Of a DNA stretch of 61,152 nt, positions 24,687-32,714 are shown one piece after another. Within the stretch, counting starts at the first letter, position 1. Each line of letters starts with the position of its first letter. This DNA comes from Planctomycetota bacterium. GTDB taxonomy: Bacteria > Planctomycetota > Planctomycetia > Pirellulales > Pirellulaceae. The notes under the pieces are model-generated. The model was not told the DNA's origin. It ran no database searches and saw nothing but the letters and a program-made list of their open reading frames with translations. A program made the position numbers and the translations under genes. The DNA is taken from the NCBI GenBank assembly GCA_026692885.1, contig JAPLNJ010001228.1:1-61152 (forward strand). The letters run 5' to 3'.

Positions 24687-25700
24687 CTAGTTCGGTGTTG
24701 CTTCTCCATGGGGGTAGCGGTAGTCGGCGTTATCGTTCGTCGACACTTTCGCGGTGGACCCGCCTTTCACGGTGTACAGGAAGAGTTCCCCCTTGCCGGT
24801 CCTGTTGGCGTGGTAGACGATAGCGGTTTCGTCCTTGGTCCAGCGCGGGTAGGCATACCATGGAGACGGATTCGCTTCCTCGTTGGCAAACGGCTTGGCG
24901 TTGGTAATGGTGCGTTTCTCCACGTCGAAGACAGCGACGTAAAGAGTGCGTCCCGTGTCTTTGTATTTGAATCCCGTTTGATACTCGAAGCAGACCATTG
25001 TCTCGCTCGGCGAGACACTGACGCGATCCAGGATCCCCTTCGTCCCCAACTCGCAGTCGATGCGTTCGAAGCGGGGTTCCCCGCCGACACTGCGCGTCAT
25101 CAGGAAATAGCCGTAGCCTTGCTGCGGGTGTACCGACTGGACGAGAAGTCGGCCGTCTTTGACGCAACTGTAGACCCAGGTGTGGTGCCTCTTATCCGTG
25201 ACGGCGACCTCCTGGCCGGGGACATTGCCCACCTTGCTCTGCACCACGTAGAAGCCGCCCGTCTCCGGGTTCTTCCGGTTCCAGACGGGTGTGTTCGACC
25301 CGTCGCGAGTCCAGGTGGGATTGAAATCCGTGAAGGTGCCGTCGCTCAGCGTGTGGAAGCCCGTGCCGTCCACGTTGATGATGCACATCGCGGTGATCCA
25401 ATTCGTCACGACCGGGTCGTCCTTCAAGCGGCGAAAGAAGACGAGCCTGTCGCCGGTCTTCGACCAGGACGGCTTGAAGTCCTGGTGCCCGGTTGTCAGC
25501 GGCTTGCCTTCCGGGGAGCCGTACGTGTTGACGTGGATTTCGCCGTTAACAAAATAAGAACCCCGAAAAGCGGTGCTCTTCACGCCGATTCGGGCCGTGG
25601 CCTGCTCGGGCGTGGCGACGTTCTCGTCCGCGGATTTGGCGCTACTCGGGGCGACCAATGCAATGGCCATACAGGTCATCAGTACTTCGATTCTCTTCAT
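24687..25700 (-). CDS. Secreted PD40/TolB-like beta-propeller protein
   Basis: About 337 residues from the ATG at 25700, which has an AAGGAG site and begins a signal peptide. The protein is a series of PD40 blades: F-K-P-S-W-S-K-T-G-D-R-L-V-F-F, F-N-P-T-W-T-R-D-G, V-S-V-S-P-S-E-T-M-V, and Y-P-R-W-T-K-D-E-T-A-I-V-Y-H. It resembles oligogalacturonate-lyase-like and TolB-like propellers but I see no diagnostic catalytic residues. It lies 29 bases downstream of the aldo/keto reductase gene on the same strand, so the two are probably one transcript. Binding or sensing of a sugar in the periplasm is an inference. Confidence 0.75.
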   Translation of the reverse strand: MKRIEVLMTCMAIALVAPSSAKSADENVATPEQATARIGVKSTAFRGSYFVNGEIHVNTYGSPEGKPLTTGHQDFKPSWSKTGDRLVFFRRLKDDPVVTNWITAMCIINVDGTGFHTLSDGTFTDFNPTWTRDGSNTPVWNRKNPETGGFYVVQSKVGNVPGQEVAVTDKRHHTWVYSCVKDGRLLVQSVHPQQGYGYFLMTRSVGGEPRFERIDCELGTKGILDRVSVSPSETMVCFEYQTGFKYKDTGRTLYVAVFDVEKRTITNAKPFANEEANPSPWYAYPRWTKDETAIVYHANRTGKGELFLYTVKGGSTAKVSTNDNADYRYPHGEATPN

Positions 25701-25729
25701 CGTCGTTGCTCCTTTACGGTTTGCAAGAT

Positions 25730-26776
25730 TCACTCAAACCTCATCTTCCTGATCGCATCGGTGTCATATAGCTTGGCCGAGAATTCCGTCAGCAGGGCCC
25801 GGTCCTCTAAGGTGTAGGCGGTATCGCCGGAGAGAATCTTGATGTTGGCATCGACTTCTTCTTTCAGACGCATGCCGATGTTCAGGACATGAATGCGTTT
25901 GTCCTGCAGCACATAGCGAATAGCGGCGGCGGGGAGTTGCTTGAGACGCTGCTTGTCGAACCCCGGCACAAGGTATCCCGACCAAGCGCCGAGCATGCCG
26001 GCGGCGATCACCTTCATGGCCACGATCCCCAGGCCCAGTTCATGGGCTTTCGCGACGCAGGCGTTCCGTAGTTCGACCATTCTAGCGGAATGCACCTGAT
26101 CGTACCCTCGCGGGATGTAACCGTAGGCCAACATGCACATGTCGAAGCCGCCCGATGAGATCAAGGCCAGTGCCTTGTCGAAGTAGCCGTGGGCGGACAG
26201 TCCGACGAACCGGGTGACCCGTTCGTCGCGGAGCTTGGTCAACTCCGCCTGGATCTTCATCGCCTGCTCGACGGTCATTTGCTCCAACCCCGGCGTGCCG
26301 TGGATCAGGATGGCGTCGAGGTAGTCCGTCTGCAGTTCTGCGAGCGATTTCTCCACCGCGCGGCGGACGTTGTCCGGTTCCGTCGTTTCGACCTTCGTGA
26401 CCAGGTAGACCTCCTTGCGGATGCCCTTCAGTGCTTCCCCGAGAATCGACTGGCTCTCCAGGTAATTGCCGGCCGTATCGAAGTACCGCACCCCACGGTC
26501 GTAGGCGTAGCGGACCAACTCGACGCGTTCCTCGCGGGAAAGTGGATTGAGCCAAGCCTTCGGCAAGGCCGCGCCTCCGTAGCCCAGAATCGGCAAATCG
26601 AGGCCGGTTTTGCCGAACGGTCGCTTGGCAATCTGCTTGGCGGCGATCGGTGATTCATCTGCCACAGACACGGCTGTGCGGAACGCGGCGCTGCCAACGA
26701 CCGTCGCCACGCCCGTCCTCAGGAAATCTCGCCGGCCGATCGTTTCACCCGCCCGTGGTTGGACATGCTCCGTCAT
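25730..26776 (-). CDS. Tat-exported aldo/keto reductase
   Basis: A 348-residue protein. I-G-R-R-D-F-L-R-T-G-V-A is a Tat signal, so the enzyme is exported folded, probably with its cofactor. The AKR barrel starts R-P-F-G-K-T-G-L-D-L-P-I-L-G-Y-G. The catalytic tetrad is recognisable as D and Y in F-D-T-A-G-N-Y, K in L-V-T-K-V-E and H in L-I-H-G. The C-terminal part has G-L-S-A-H-G and M-K-V-I-A-A-G-M-L-G, as in exported planctomycete AKRs. It would reduce or oxidise a carbonyl sugar derivative with NAD(P)H; the substrate is unknown. First gene of a likely two-gene operon. Confidence 0.88.
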   Translation of the reverse strand: MTEHVQPRAGETIGRRDFLRTGVATVVGSAAFRTAVSVADESPIAAKQIAKRPFGKTGLDLPILGYGGAALPKAWLNPLSREERVELVRYAYDRGVRYFDTAGNYLESQSILGEALKGIRKEVYLVTKVETTEPDNVRRAVEKSLAELQTDYLDAILIHGTPGLEQMTVEQAMKIQAELTKLRDERVTRFVGLSAHGYFDKALALISSGGFDMCMLAYGYIPRGYDQVHSARMVELRNACVAKAHELGLGIVAMKVIAAGMLGAWSGYLVPGFDKQRLKQLPAAAIRYVLQDKRIHVLNIGMRLKEEVDANIKILSGDTAYTLEDRALLTEFSAKLYDTDAIRKMRFE

Positions 26777-26964
26777 GAACGACTCCTTCTGTTCACTGGA
26801 TGCGAAGTCTGAGGGAAGTCAGGATGGTGCGGCGCGCCGGCATCGCCCGCCGACTGGTGTTCGCTGCGGTCGATTCCGGCGAACACCGAGTCTCAAGCCG
26901 CGCCGGACTCTCCTCGCCTGTGCGGATTGTAGGGGAAATCAGAGGGCGATTCCGTTGTCTTTTT

Positions 26965-26993
26965 GTATCAAATTGTATCCAACTGTATCGCCG
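26965..26993 (+). repeat. 29-bp direct repeat, left copy
   Basis: A TGTATC-rich 29-mer that recurs with one mismatch at 28189-28217. The pair encloses the HigBA module and its promoter. A looser GTATCC/GTATCA version lies near 28856. Confidence 0.75.
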
Positions 26994-27119
26994 CTCGGCA
27001 TCATGGGTCGCAAGGTGAAAGCCGATATCCACCAAGCCCAGGGCTGGGTCGAAGAAGAATTCACACTGAAACGTACACGGTAGAGCTTGGGGAGCCCACG
27101 TTAGCTGCGCTGCCTCGCC

Positions 27120-27148
27120 TTGACGTGTTCGCAATTTGCGTACACAAT
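27120..27148 (+). promoter_or_regulatory. higBA promoter with overlapping palindromic operator
   Basis: TTGACG (27120-27125) and CACAAT (27143-27148) are spaced by 17 bases. A 21-base near-palindrome at 27125-27145 (GTGTtCGCAA, centre T, TTGCGtACAC) fills the spacer. A HigA-type antitoxin commonly represses its own promoter at such a site. Transcription start and repression are inferred. Confidence 0.6.
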
Positions 27149-27185
27149 ACACCACGTCACCGACCCCGGAAGGAGAGCCCACGGC

Positions 27186-27512
27186 GTGAATGTCATCTCG
27201 CGGCGAGCGATTCTGGATGCTGGGGTGCGTCATCCTGACGCCGAGTCCGCACTGACGGCCTGGTACAAGGCTGCCAGGCAGGCCCGGTGGGAACGCCTGC
27301 ACGACGTGCAAGCCGTACTTCCGTTCACCGATCAGGTCGAGTGCTGCTTGGTGTTCAACGTGTGCGGCAACAAGTATCGGCTGATTTGCCGGGTGAGTTA
27401 CGCCAACGCATGGACAAATGGCACCTTGTGGGTGAAGCACTTTCTAACCCACGCCGAGTACGACAAACAGAAATGGAAGAAAGATTGTCTGAAGGGGCGT
27501 GCTCAGCTCTGA
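27186..27512 (+). CDS. higB: HigB-family toxin (mRNA interferase type)
   Basis: A 108-residue protein from the GTG at 27186, which follows GGAAGGAG by about 9 bases; the longer frame from 27120 runs through the promoter. The sequence begins V-I-S-R-R-A-I-L and has H-P-D-A-E-S-A-L-x-A-W-Y-K, then F-N-V-C-G-N-K-Y-R-L-I and F-L-T-H-A-E-Y-D-K near the end. This is the standard HigB-like RelE/ParE-fold toxin pattern, with N-K-Y-R and H-x-E-Y-D as family marks. Such toxins cut ribosome-bound mRNA. The antitoxin gene follows 47 bases later. Length is normal and the frame is intact. Confidence 0.88.
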   Translation: MNVISRRAILDAGVRHPDAESALTAWYKAARQARWERLHDVQAVLPFTDQVECCLVFNVCGNKYRLICRVSYANAWTNGTLWVKHFLTHAEYDKQKWKKDCLKGRAQL

Positions 27513-27559
27513 GCGGCGGACGGCGGAAATGCGCTGACGATTGATCCGAGGGAGGTCAC

Positions 27560-28006
27560 ATGACTACGGTATTCAAGACCGCATACGAGTCGTTACTTCT
27601 GGACTACTTGCCGCGCCCGGTTCGCACGCAGCGCGAGTACGAGCTGGCTTGCCGTCAGATTGCCAGGCTGATGAGTGGGGGTCCGGAACTGCCCCAGGCC
27701 GAGAGCGAATTGCTCGAAATCCTTTCGCTCCTCGTGGCGCAATACGAATCCGCGGACCACTCGATCCGCGATGCCTCGCCAGCCGAGATGTTGGCCTTCC
27801 TGATCGATGCGCGGGGCGTGAGCAACGCCGCGGTGGCTCGCGAAACTAGGATTCCCCGCTCGGTGATTACCGATATTCTGGCGGGGCGGCGCGGCGTCAG
27901 CACGGCGAACGTGGCCAAGCTCGCCAAGTACTTCCATGTGTCTCCAGCCGTGTTTATCGCCGAGCCGGCCTCGCAAGGCGAGCGGCAGGAAATAACTTAC
28001 CCGTAG
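27560..28006 (+). CDS. higA: HigA-family antitoxin with HTH domain
   Basis: A 148-residue antitoxin. The N-terminal half (Y-E-L-A-C-R-Q-I, L-L-E-I-L-S-L-L-V-A-Q-Y-E) is the helical part that in this subfamily contacts the toxin. The C-terminal half is an XRE-type helix-turn-helix (N-A-A-V-A-R-E-T-R-I-P-R-S-V-I-T-D-I-L-A-G-R-R), expected to bind the operator at 27125-27145. It has its own GGGAGG site. The last residues (G-E-R-Q-E-I-T-Y-P) are encoded by the left arm of a 111-base palindrome that continues past the stop, so the natural C-terminus may have been replaced. Confidence 0.88.
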   Translation: MTTVFKTAYESLLLDYLPRPVRTQREYELACRQIARLMSGGPELPQAESELLEILSLLVAQYESADHSIRDASPAEMLAFLIDARGVSNAAVARETRIPRSVITDILAGRRGVSTANVAKLAKYFHVSPAVFIAEPASQGERQEITYP

Positions 28007-28087
28007 GTCGGCCCTTCCAGGCCGATCGGGACGGTCTTGGAAGACCATCCTACCTTAAGTCGGGTAAGTTATTTCCTGCCGCTCGCC
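27977..28087. repeat. 27-bp perfect inverted repeat overlapping the higA end
   Basis: 27977-28003 and 28061-28087 are exact inverted complements (27 of 27). The 57-base interior holds a GTAGGTCGGCCCTTCCAGGC palindrome and an inverted GGTCTTGGAAGACC. Without a transposase gene, it looks like a small mobile repeat with terminal inverted repeats, or an elaborate terminator. Confidence 0.85.
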
Positions 28088-28188
28088 CAACCACCCGTCT
28101 CTGTCCCCGTTCACGTTTCTGGTTCGCATGGAGCGTAGAGCAAGGCCCTGACCCGGCCGAACTACGCCCCCGACACGTTGGACGCAGC

Positions 28189-28217
28189 GTATCAGATTGT
28201 ATCCAACTGTATCGCCG
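28189..28217 (+). repeat. 29-bp direct repeat, right copy
   Basis: Matches 26965-26993 at 28 of 29 positions. The distance between copies is 1224 bases, and the interval is the HigBA module. It lies 42 bases from the 3' end of the truncated kinase gene. Confidence 0.75.
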
Positions 28218-28258
28218 TCGCCCTGAGAACCTTCAGGCGACTGCAGACCTGCTTAGCG

Positions 28259-28816
28259 TCAGTCTCGCACTGGCCATGTCGTCCGAATCCGGCAGCCGCC
28301 GAGCGGGCAGGTCAAGGCCTCGACGCTGCCGCCGTGCTGCGCAACGATCCGTTTCACCAGGGCCAGACCCAGCCCCACGCCGCGATCCGGGGAGTTACCC
28401 TGCAGGCGGACAAACGGCTGGAAGACTCGCTCGCGCTCGGATTCTGGGATTCCGGGTCCATCGTCGTCAATGTCGACGATCGTGGCTCCCACCGTCGCCT
28501 GCGTGCTGATCGTCACGCGACTCTGGGCGAACCGACCGGCATTGCCCAGGAGATTTCCGAGGACACGTTGCAGTCCCGCTCGCTCCGCCACGATGACCGG
28601 CTCGTCCGCCACGCCTTCGTCCACATCGAACTGAATGGCGGGATGCAGGGCGGCGTGCTTCGGAATCAGGACGTCGAGCACGTCTCGTAACGCGATGGGT
28701 TCGCGATCGAACTGCGGCTGGGCGGTTTCCGCGCGCACGTAGCTGAGCAACTCGCCGACCAATTCGTCGAGTTCCTCGGTCGCGGTTTCCAACCACGACA
28801 GCCTGCGGTCGGACAA
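28259..28816 (-). pseudogene. Truncated sensor histidine kinase
   Basis: About 185 codons, with only a TTG available as start and an open frame continuing upstream. It begins at the end of the dimerisation helix (L-D-E-L-V-G-E-L-L-S-Y-V-R). The ATP-binding domain is complete: N box L-G-N-L-L-G-N-A, G1 box D-D-D-G-P-G-I-P, F box V-F-Q-P-F, G2 box G-V-G-L-G-L-A-L-V. The phosphorylated histidine, membrane segments and sensor domain are absent, and no response regulator gene is adjacent. It is most likely a 5'-deleted remnant of an RstB/EnvZ-type kinase, although an ATPase-only protein cannot be excluded. Confidence 0.7.
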
Positions 28817-29040
28817 ATTGTACCGCCTACGCAGTGGGAACGGACGACCGGAGTGTATCCGTTTGTATCAACCGTTCCCTACGTTTACCGCGCGGAGCTG
28901 ATTTGATACTGTGAAGCCATCAGTGCGAATGACGAGTCTCCCCCAAGTCTTCACGCACGGTAGAATGTCGCTTGCCGGTGGGGCTGCGATGCGACGCCAA
29001 AGCCGACAAATAGATTCGGGATTGATCTCCGGAAAGTAAA
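28817..29040. other. Spacer between kinase relic and S9 gene
   Basis: A degenerate GTATCC/GTATCA stretch near 28856 recalls the 29-bp direct repeats. GGAAAG lies just before the ATG at 29041. Nothing else is recognised. Confidence 0.4.
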
Positions 29041-31368
29041 ATGACTACCAGAACTGAAACCCTCTGCACCGTGTTGCCGGGCCGCTCCGGCAGTCACTCC
29101 AACCTTGGCTTGCGCCTTTGCCGCGCTGCTGCCTTCCGGTGGGCCTTGATGTTCCTGGCGACGGCCTCGTTCACCCGACTGGCACAAGCAGCCAGCACCT
29201 CGGCGGAAGAAAACGCCCGCTGGCTGGCGCAAATCGAGCCGCGGATCAAGGCGATTTACGAAAGGGACGAGTTTGCCATACGCTCCTTCACTGCGACTTG
29301 GCTACCGGATGGCTCGGGTTATCTGAAGTTGGAGACGCCGGCCGGCGCGTCCGTAGTGGAGGTCGCGTGCTACGATGCCGCCGACGGCCAACGCACCGTC
29401 GTGGTGCCCACTGAGAAACTCGTCGTCCCCGGCAGCTCGCAGCCGCTGATGCTCTGGTGGTTCCAGCGTGCGCCGTCGGGTAACCGGTTCTTGTTGCACG
29501 GGGACATCACCGAAGGCAAGCGCCGGAGCGGCCATTGGCTGTATGAGCCCGAGTCGGGTGCGTTGCGCCCGGTAGATGACGGTCCCGGACTTTGGTTTGA
29601 TGCGAATGCCTTTTCGCCGGATGGCCAGCGGCTTCTGGCTACCCGCGGCGCAGACTTGATCGTGTTCGACATTGCCAGCGGCCGGACGATTCCGCTGACC
29701 AAGGACGGCGATCCGGGGACCATCGAAAACGGCCACCGGGCCTGTTGGAGTCCCGACGGTCAATGGATCGCCTATATCCAGTCCGACTCCTCGGCCGTCC
29801 CGAAACGGGCGGTCCTGGTGCCCGGCGACCCGACCTATCGCACCTTCCGGGAACAACGCTATGAACGGATCGGCGGGCCGATTTCCACCTTCCGCATCGG
29901 CGTCGTGGGCGTCGAAGGCGGTCCCACGCGCTGGATCGGGCTGGCCGACAAACCGGGGACCTTCTACCTCAACCAAGCGAGCTGGGCCGGGAATTCCGAC
30001 GAATTGCTGGTCGAGAAATTGAGCCGCTACCGGGATGCACGGCAATTCCTGCTCGTCAACCATCGCACCGGCGTGATCGCCAAAGTCTACGCGGAAACCG
30101 ATCCCGCCTGGGTGGATGCGAATATGTCGACCAACGGAGGACTGGAGTGGGTTCGCGGCGGCCGGGCCTCGGTCATTATCAGTGAGCGGGACGGCTGGCG
30201 GCGCGCGTATGTCGTCTCACGGGACGGCTCGGACATGACGCCGATCACTCCGGCGGGCAGCGATCTGATCGCGCGCGGCCAAGTGGATGACAAGAACGGA
30301 TGGTTCTACTATGACGCCTCGCCGGCCAACGCGACGCAACGCTACCTCTACCGCGCGCGCCTGGATGGAACCGGCGCGCCCGAACGGTTGACGCCGCCGG
30401 ACCAGCCTGGCTCGCACCGCTATGTGTTTTCCCCCGACAGCCTTTGGGCGTTCCACACGTATTCCACCTTCGACAAGCCGCCGGTGAACGATCTGGTGCA
30501 ACTGCCGGAGCATCGGAGCGTGCGTGTGCTGGAGGACAACGCCACTTTGGCTGCCCGGGTGAAGCCCCTCATCACGCGGCCGACCGAGTTCCTCCAACTC
30601 GACATCGGCGGCGGCGTGGTGATGGACGCATGGATGATCAAACCACGCGATTTCGATTCCGCGAAGAAGTATCCGGTTTTCGTGTACATCTATGGCGAGC
30701 CGGCCGGACAAACGGTGCTGGACGACTGGCGCGGCGGGGGGCACGCCCTCTTTCACCGGGCGGTGGCCGATCTGGGCTATCTTGTGGTTTCGATGGACAA
30801 TCGGGGCACGCCGGCGCCCAAGGGGGCGGCGTGGCGGCGGGCGGTGTTTGGCAGCCTGGGGCCGCTCTCGACCGAGGAGCAGGCCGCGGGCCTGAAAGCG
30901 CTGGCGCGTCTCTGCCCTTTCGTGGACCTTTCGCGCGTGGCGATCTGGGGCTGGAGCGGCGGCGGCTCGAACACGCTCAACGCGATGTTCCGCAAGCCGG
31001 ACGTTTACCACGTGGGCATTGCGGTCGTGCCGAAGCCGCAGCCGCAGTACTACAACGCCTGGTATCAGGAGATTTACATGCGCACGCCGAAGGACAATCC
31101 CGAGGGCTACCGCACCTGCGCGCCGATCACTTACGCCGAGGGGTTGCGCGGCGACCTGCTGATCATTACCGGGTCGGGCGAAACCAACACGCACATCGAG
31201 ATCACGGAAGGGCTGGTGGACCGGCTCATCGCCTTGGGAAAAAGCTTCGACTACTTCGTCTATCCCAATCGCGACCACGGGCTCCATGAGGGCGTGGGGA
31301 CGGATGTTCACGTGCGCATGTTGATGGCCCGGTATCTCATGGAACACCTGCCTCCGGGGCCGCGTTGA
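29041..31368 (+). CDS. S9-family prolyl-oligopeptidase/DPP-IV-like peptidase
   Basis: A 775-residue exported serine peptidase. The signal region is long (hydrophobic core about 33-52). Residues about 60-480 form the DPP-IV-type propeller (blade S-P-D-G-Q-W-I-A-Y-I). The alpha/beta-hydrolase domain has G-W-S-G-G-G-S with nucleophile S639 and D-H-G-L-H with H746. At the place of the third catalytic residue, where DPP-IV has G-x-x-D-D-N-V-H, this protein has G-S-G-E-T-N-T-H, that is Glu instead of Asp. It may still be active, but this should be noted. The family removes dipeptides, usually after proline or alanine. The next gene starts 30 bases downstream. Confidence 0.87.
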   Translation: MTTRTETLCTVLPGRSGSHSNLGLRLCRAAAFRWALMFLATASFTRLAQAASTSAEENARWLAQIEPRIKAIYERDEFAIRSFTATWLPDGSGYLKLETPAGASVVEVACYDAADGQRTVVVPTEKLVVPGSSQPLMLWWFQRAPSGNRFLLHGDITEGKRRSGHWLYEPESGALRPVDDGPGLWFDANAFSPDGQRLLATRGADLIVFDIASGRTIPLTKDGDPGTIENGHRACWSPDGQWIAYIQSDSSAVPKRAVLVPGDPTYRTFREQRYERIGGPISTFRIGVVGVEGGPTRWIGLADKPGTFYLNQASWAGNSDELLVEKLSRYRDARQFLLVNHRTGVIAKVYAETDPAWVDANMSTNGGLEWVRGGRASVIISERDGWRRAYVVSRDGSDMTPITPAGSDLIARGQVDDKNGWFYYDASPANATQRYLYRARLDGTGAPERLTPPDQPGSHRYVFSPDSLWAFHTYSTFDKPPVNDLVQLPEHRSVRVLEDNATLAARVKPLITRPTEFLQLDIGGGVVMDAWMIKPRDFDSAKKYPVFVYIYGEPAGQTVLDDWRGGGHALFHRAVADLGYLVVSMDNRGTPAPKGAAWRRAVFGSLGPLSTEEQAAGLKALARLCPFVDLSRVAIWGWSGGGSNTLNAMFRKPDVYHVGIAVVPKPQPQYYNAWYQEIYMRTPKDNPEGYRTCAPITYAEGLRGDLLIITGSGETNTHIEITEGLVDRLIALGKSFDYFVYPNRDHGLHEGVGTDVHVRMLMARYLMEHLPPGPR

Positions 31369-31398
31369 ATCTACACCGTGAATGAGGAGCTTGTTTCA

Positions 31399-32334
31399 AT
31401 GAGAATACGAATACGACATGTTGGGTGTTCTCCCCTGCTTGCCCGGGCAGTGCTGTCGGGGACTGCGCGCCTGACGGGTAAGGGAACGGGGACTGGCTTC
31501 GTCCGCGGCGTCCGTCCTCTGTTGCTGGTCGCGTGCGTGGTGGCGCTGGCCGTTTCTGTCGCGGACGGGCCGGTGTATGGCCAGGACGTGAAGCTCTGGC
31601 CCGACGGCGCGCCGGGGGCCAAGGGCACCGACAATGACGATACGCCCACGCTGAAGATCTTCCCGCCACCGCAGGACGCCAAAGGTCCGGCCCCGGCCGT
31701 GCTGCTGATCCCCGGCGGGGGGTACAAACACATTTCGGGCTACGTTCACAACACGCTGCTGCCCGGCGGGGAGCATGCCGAAACAGGGGCCGCGGCCATC
31801 AAACGCCTGACCGACGGCATGCTCCGTCTCAAGACCTGGATCCCCGCAGGCCCGCTGGCAAGACTGCTCGAGGTCAAGATCTGGCTCGAGTGGAACTCGA
31901 CCCAGGGCCCGTGGGGCGGGACATCGGCCTACCAGTATCACCCGGGTCGCGACTGGCTGCTCGACATGGACTTCAATCCTGACAAGCACAAGTGTGTCGA
32001 GTTCGGCGATGCGGCATCGCTGGCCAAGAGGTCCCCCGACGCCACGGCCAGTGTCCTGTTGCACGAGTTGGCCCATGCGTATCACGACCATGTGCTCACC
32101 TTCAACGATCGTGATGTCCTGGCCGCCTACAAGCGGTGCGTCGAGGGCACCACGTATCCCGAGCGAGACTGGGTCAAGAGCGACCACAAGGAATTCTTCG
32201 CCGGCGCGACGACACGCTACTTCGGAAGGAACGAAGAACGCGAGGCGGTGGGCAAACGCGATCCGGTCCTCGAGGCGTTTCTCCAGAAGACCTGGGGCAA
32301 GCCCAACGCCACCATGGATACGCCCTGGGAATGA
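31399..32334 (+). CDS. Chimera of esterase N-terminus and HExxH metallopeptidase
   Basis: About 311 residues from the ATG at 31399 (GAGGAG upstream). After a signal peptide comes L-W-P-D-G-A-P-G-A-K-G, then P-A-V-L-L-I-P-G-G-G-Y. This is the opening of secreted esterase/lipase alpha/beta-hydrolases, including the oxyanion H/P-G-G-G segment. At about residue 113 it changes abruptly into a different protein, with L-L-H-E-L-A-H-A-Y-H-D (zinc histidines near H222 and H226) and D-H-K-E-F-F-A as candidate third ligand. The esterase catalytic serine, aspartate and histidine are missing. It reads as an in-frame fusion of the ends of two genes; the peptidase half may be functional. Confidence 0.7.
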   Translation: MRIRIRHVGCSPLLARAVLSGTARLTGKGTGTGFVRGVRPLLLVACVVALAVSVADGPVYGQDVKLWPDGAPGAKGTDNDDTPTLKIFPPPQDAKGPAPAVLLIPGGGYKHISGYVHNTLLPGGEHAETGAAAIKRLTDGMLRLKTWIPAGPLARLLEVKIWLEWNSTQGPWGGTSAYQYHPGRDWLLDMDFNPDKHKCVEFGDAASLAKRSPDATASVLLHELAHAYHDHVLTFNDRDVLAAYKRCVEGTTYPERDWVKSDHKEFFAGATTRYFGRNEEREAVGKRDPVLEAFLQKTWGKPNATMDTPWE

Positions 32335-32714
32335 ATCGCTGGTCAATCAGCCGCAGCACGAGTGCGAGATCGAGGCCATCCGACGCTGCATCCGGCGCGG
32401 GCAACCATTCGGCAGAAATAGTGGGGTAAGCATCCTGCTTGCCTTTCGATTCATCGCGTCAATCGCAAGCTGGAAGCTTACGCCACCGCATCGGTTACCC
32501 CAAGATTGAGCCTTGAAGACGCACTAGCAATACGACCCAATGCCAACCGCGCGCGGTATCTGTACCGCAGCGGACCCTTGTCTCAAAGCCGGGCGGGGGT
32601 CAGAATACGTGTCAACCTGGAGACCGGCCGTTTTGGCTCGCAGACGCTCGAGCACGTCTGCGTCCTGAAGCGGAACGACCGGACGTGCCCCCGATTCCGA
32701 CGGGACCGACACCG
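32335..32714. other. Spacer with a GTGGCGTAAGC-family hairpin
   Basis: An imperfect hairpin at 32421-32486 (arms of 22 bases, about four mismatches) belongs to the GTGGCGTAAGCTTCCAGC family also seen at 35940 and 52151. No gene is recognised before the ATG at 32715. Confidence 0.55.

Noticed and set aside
26610..27083. Plus-strand frame ending M-G-R-K-V-K-A-D-I-H-Q-A
   Set aside because: Most of it is antisense to the reductase gene. The last 26 codons could be a tiny gene but have no supporting evidence.
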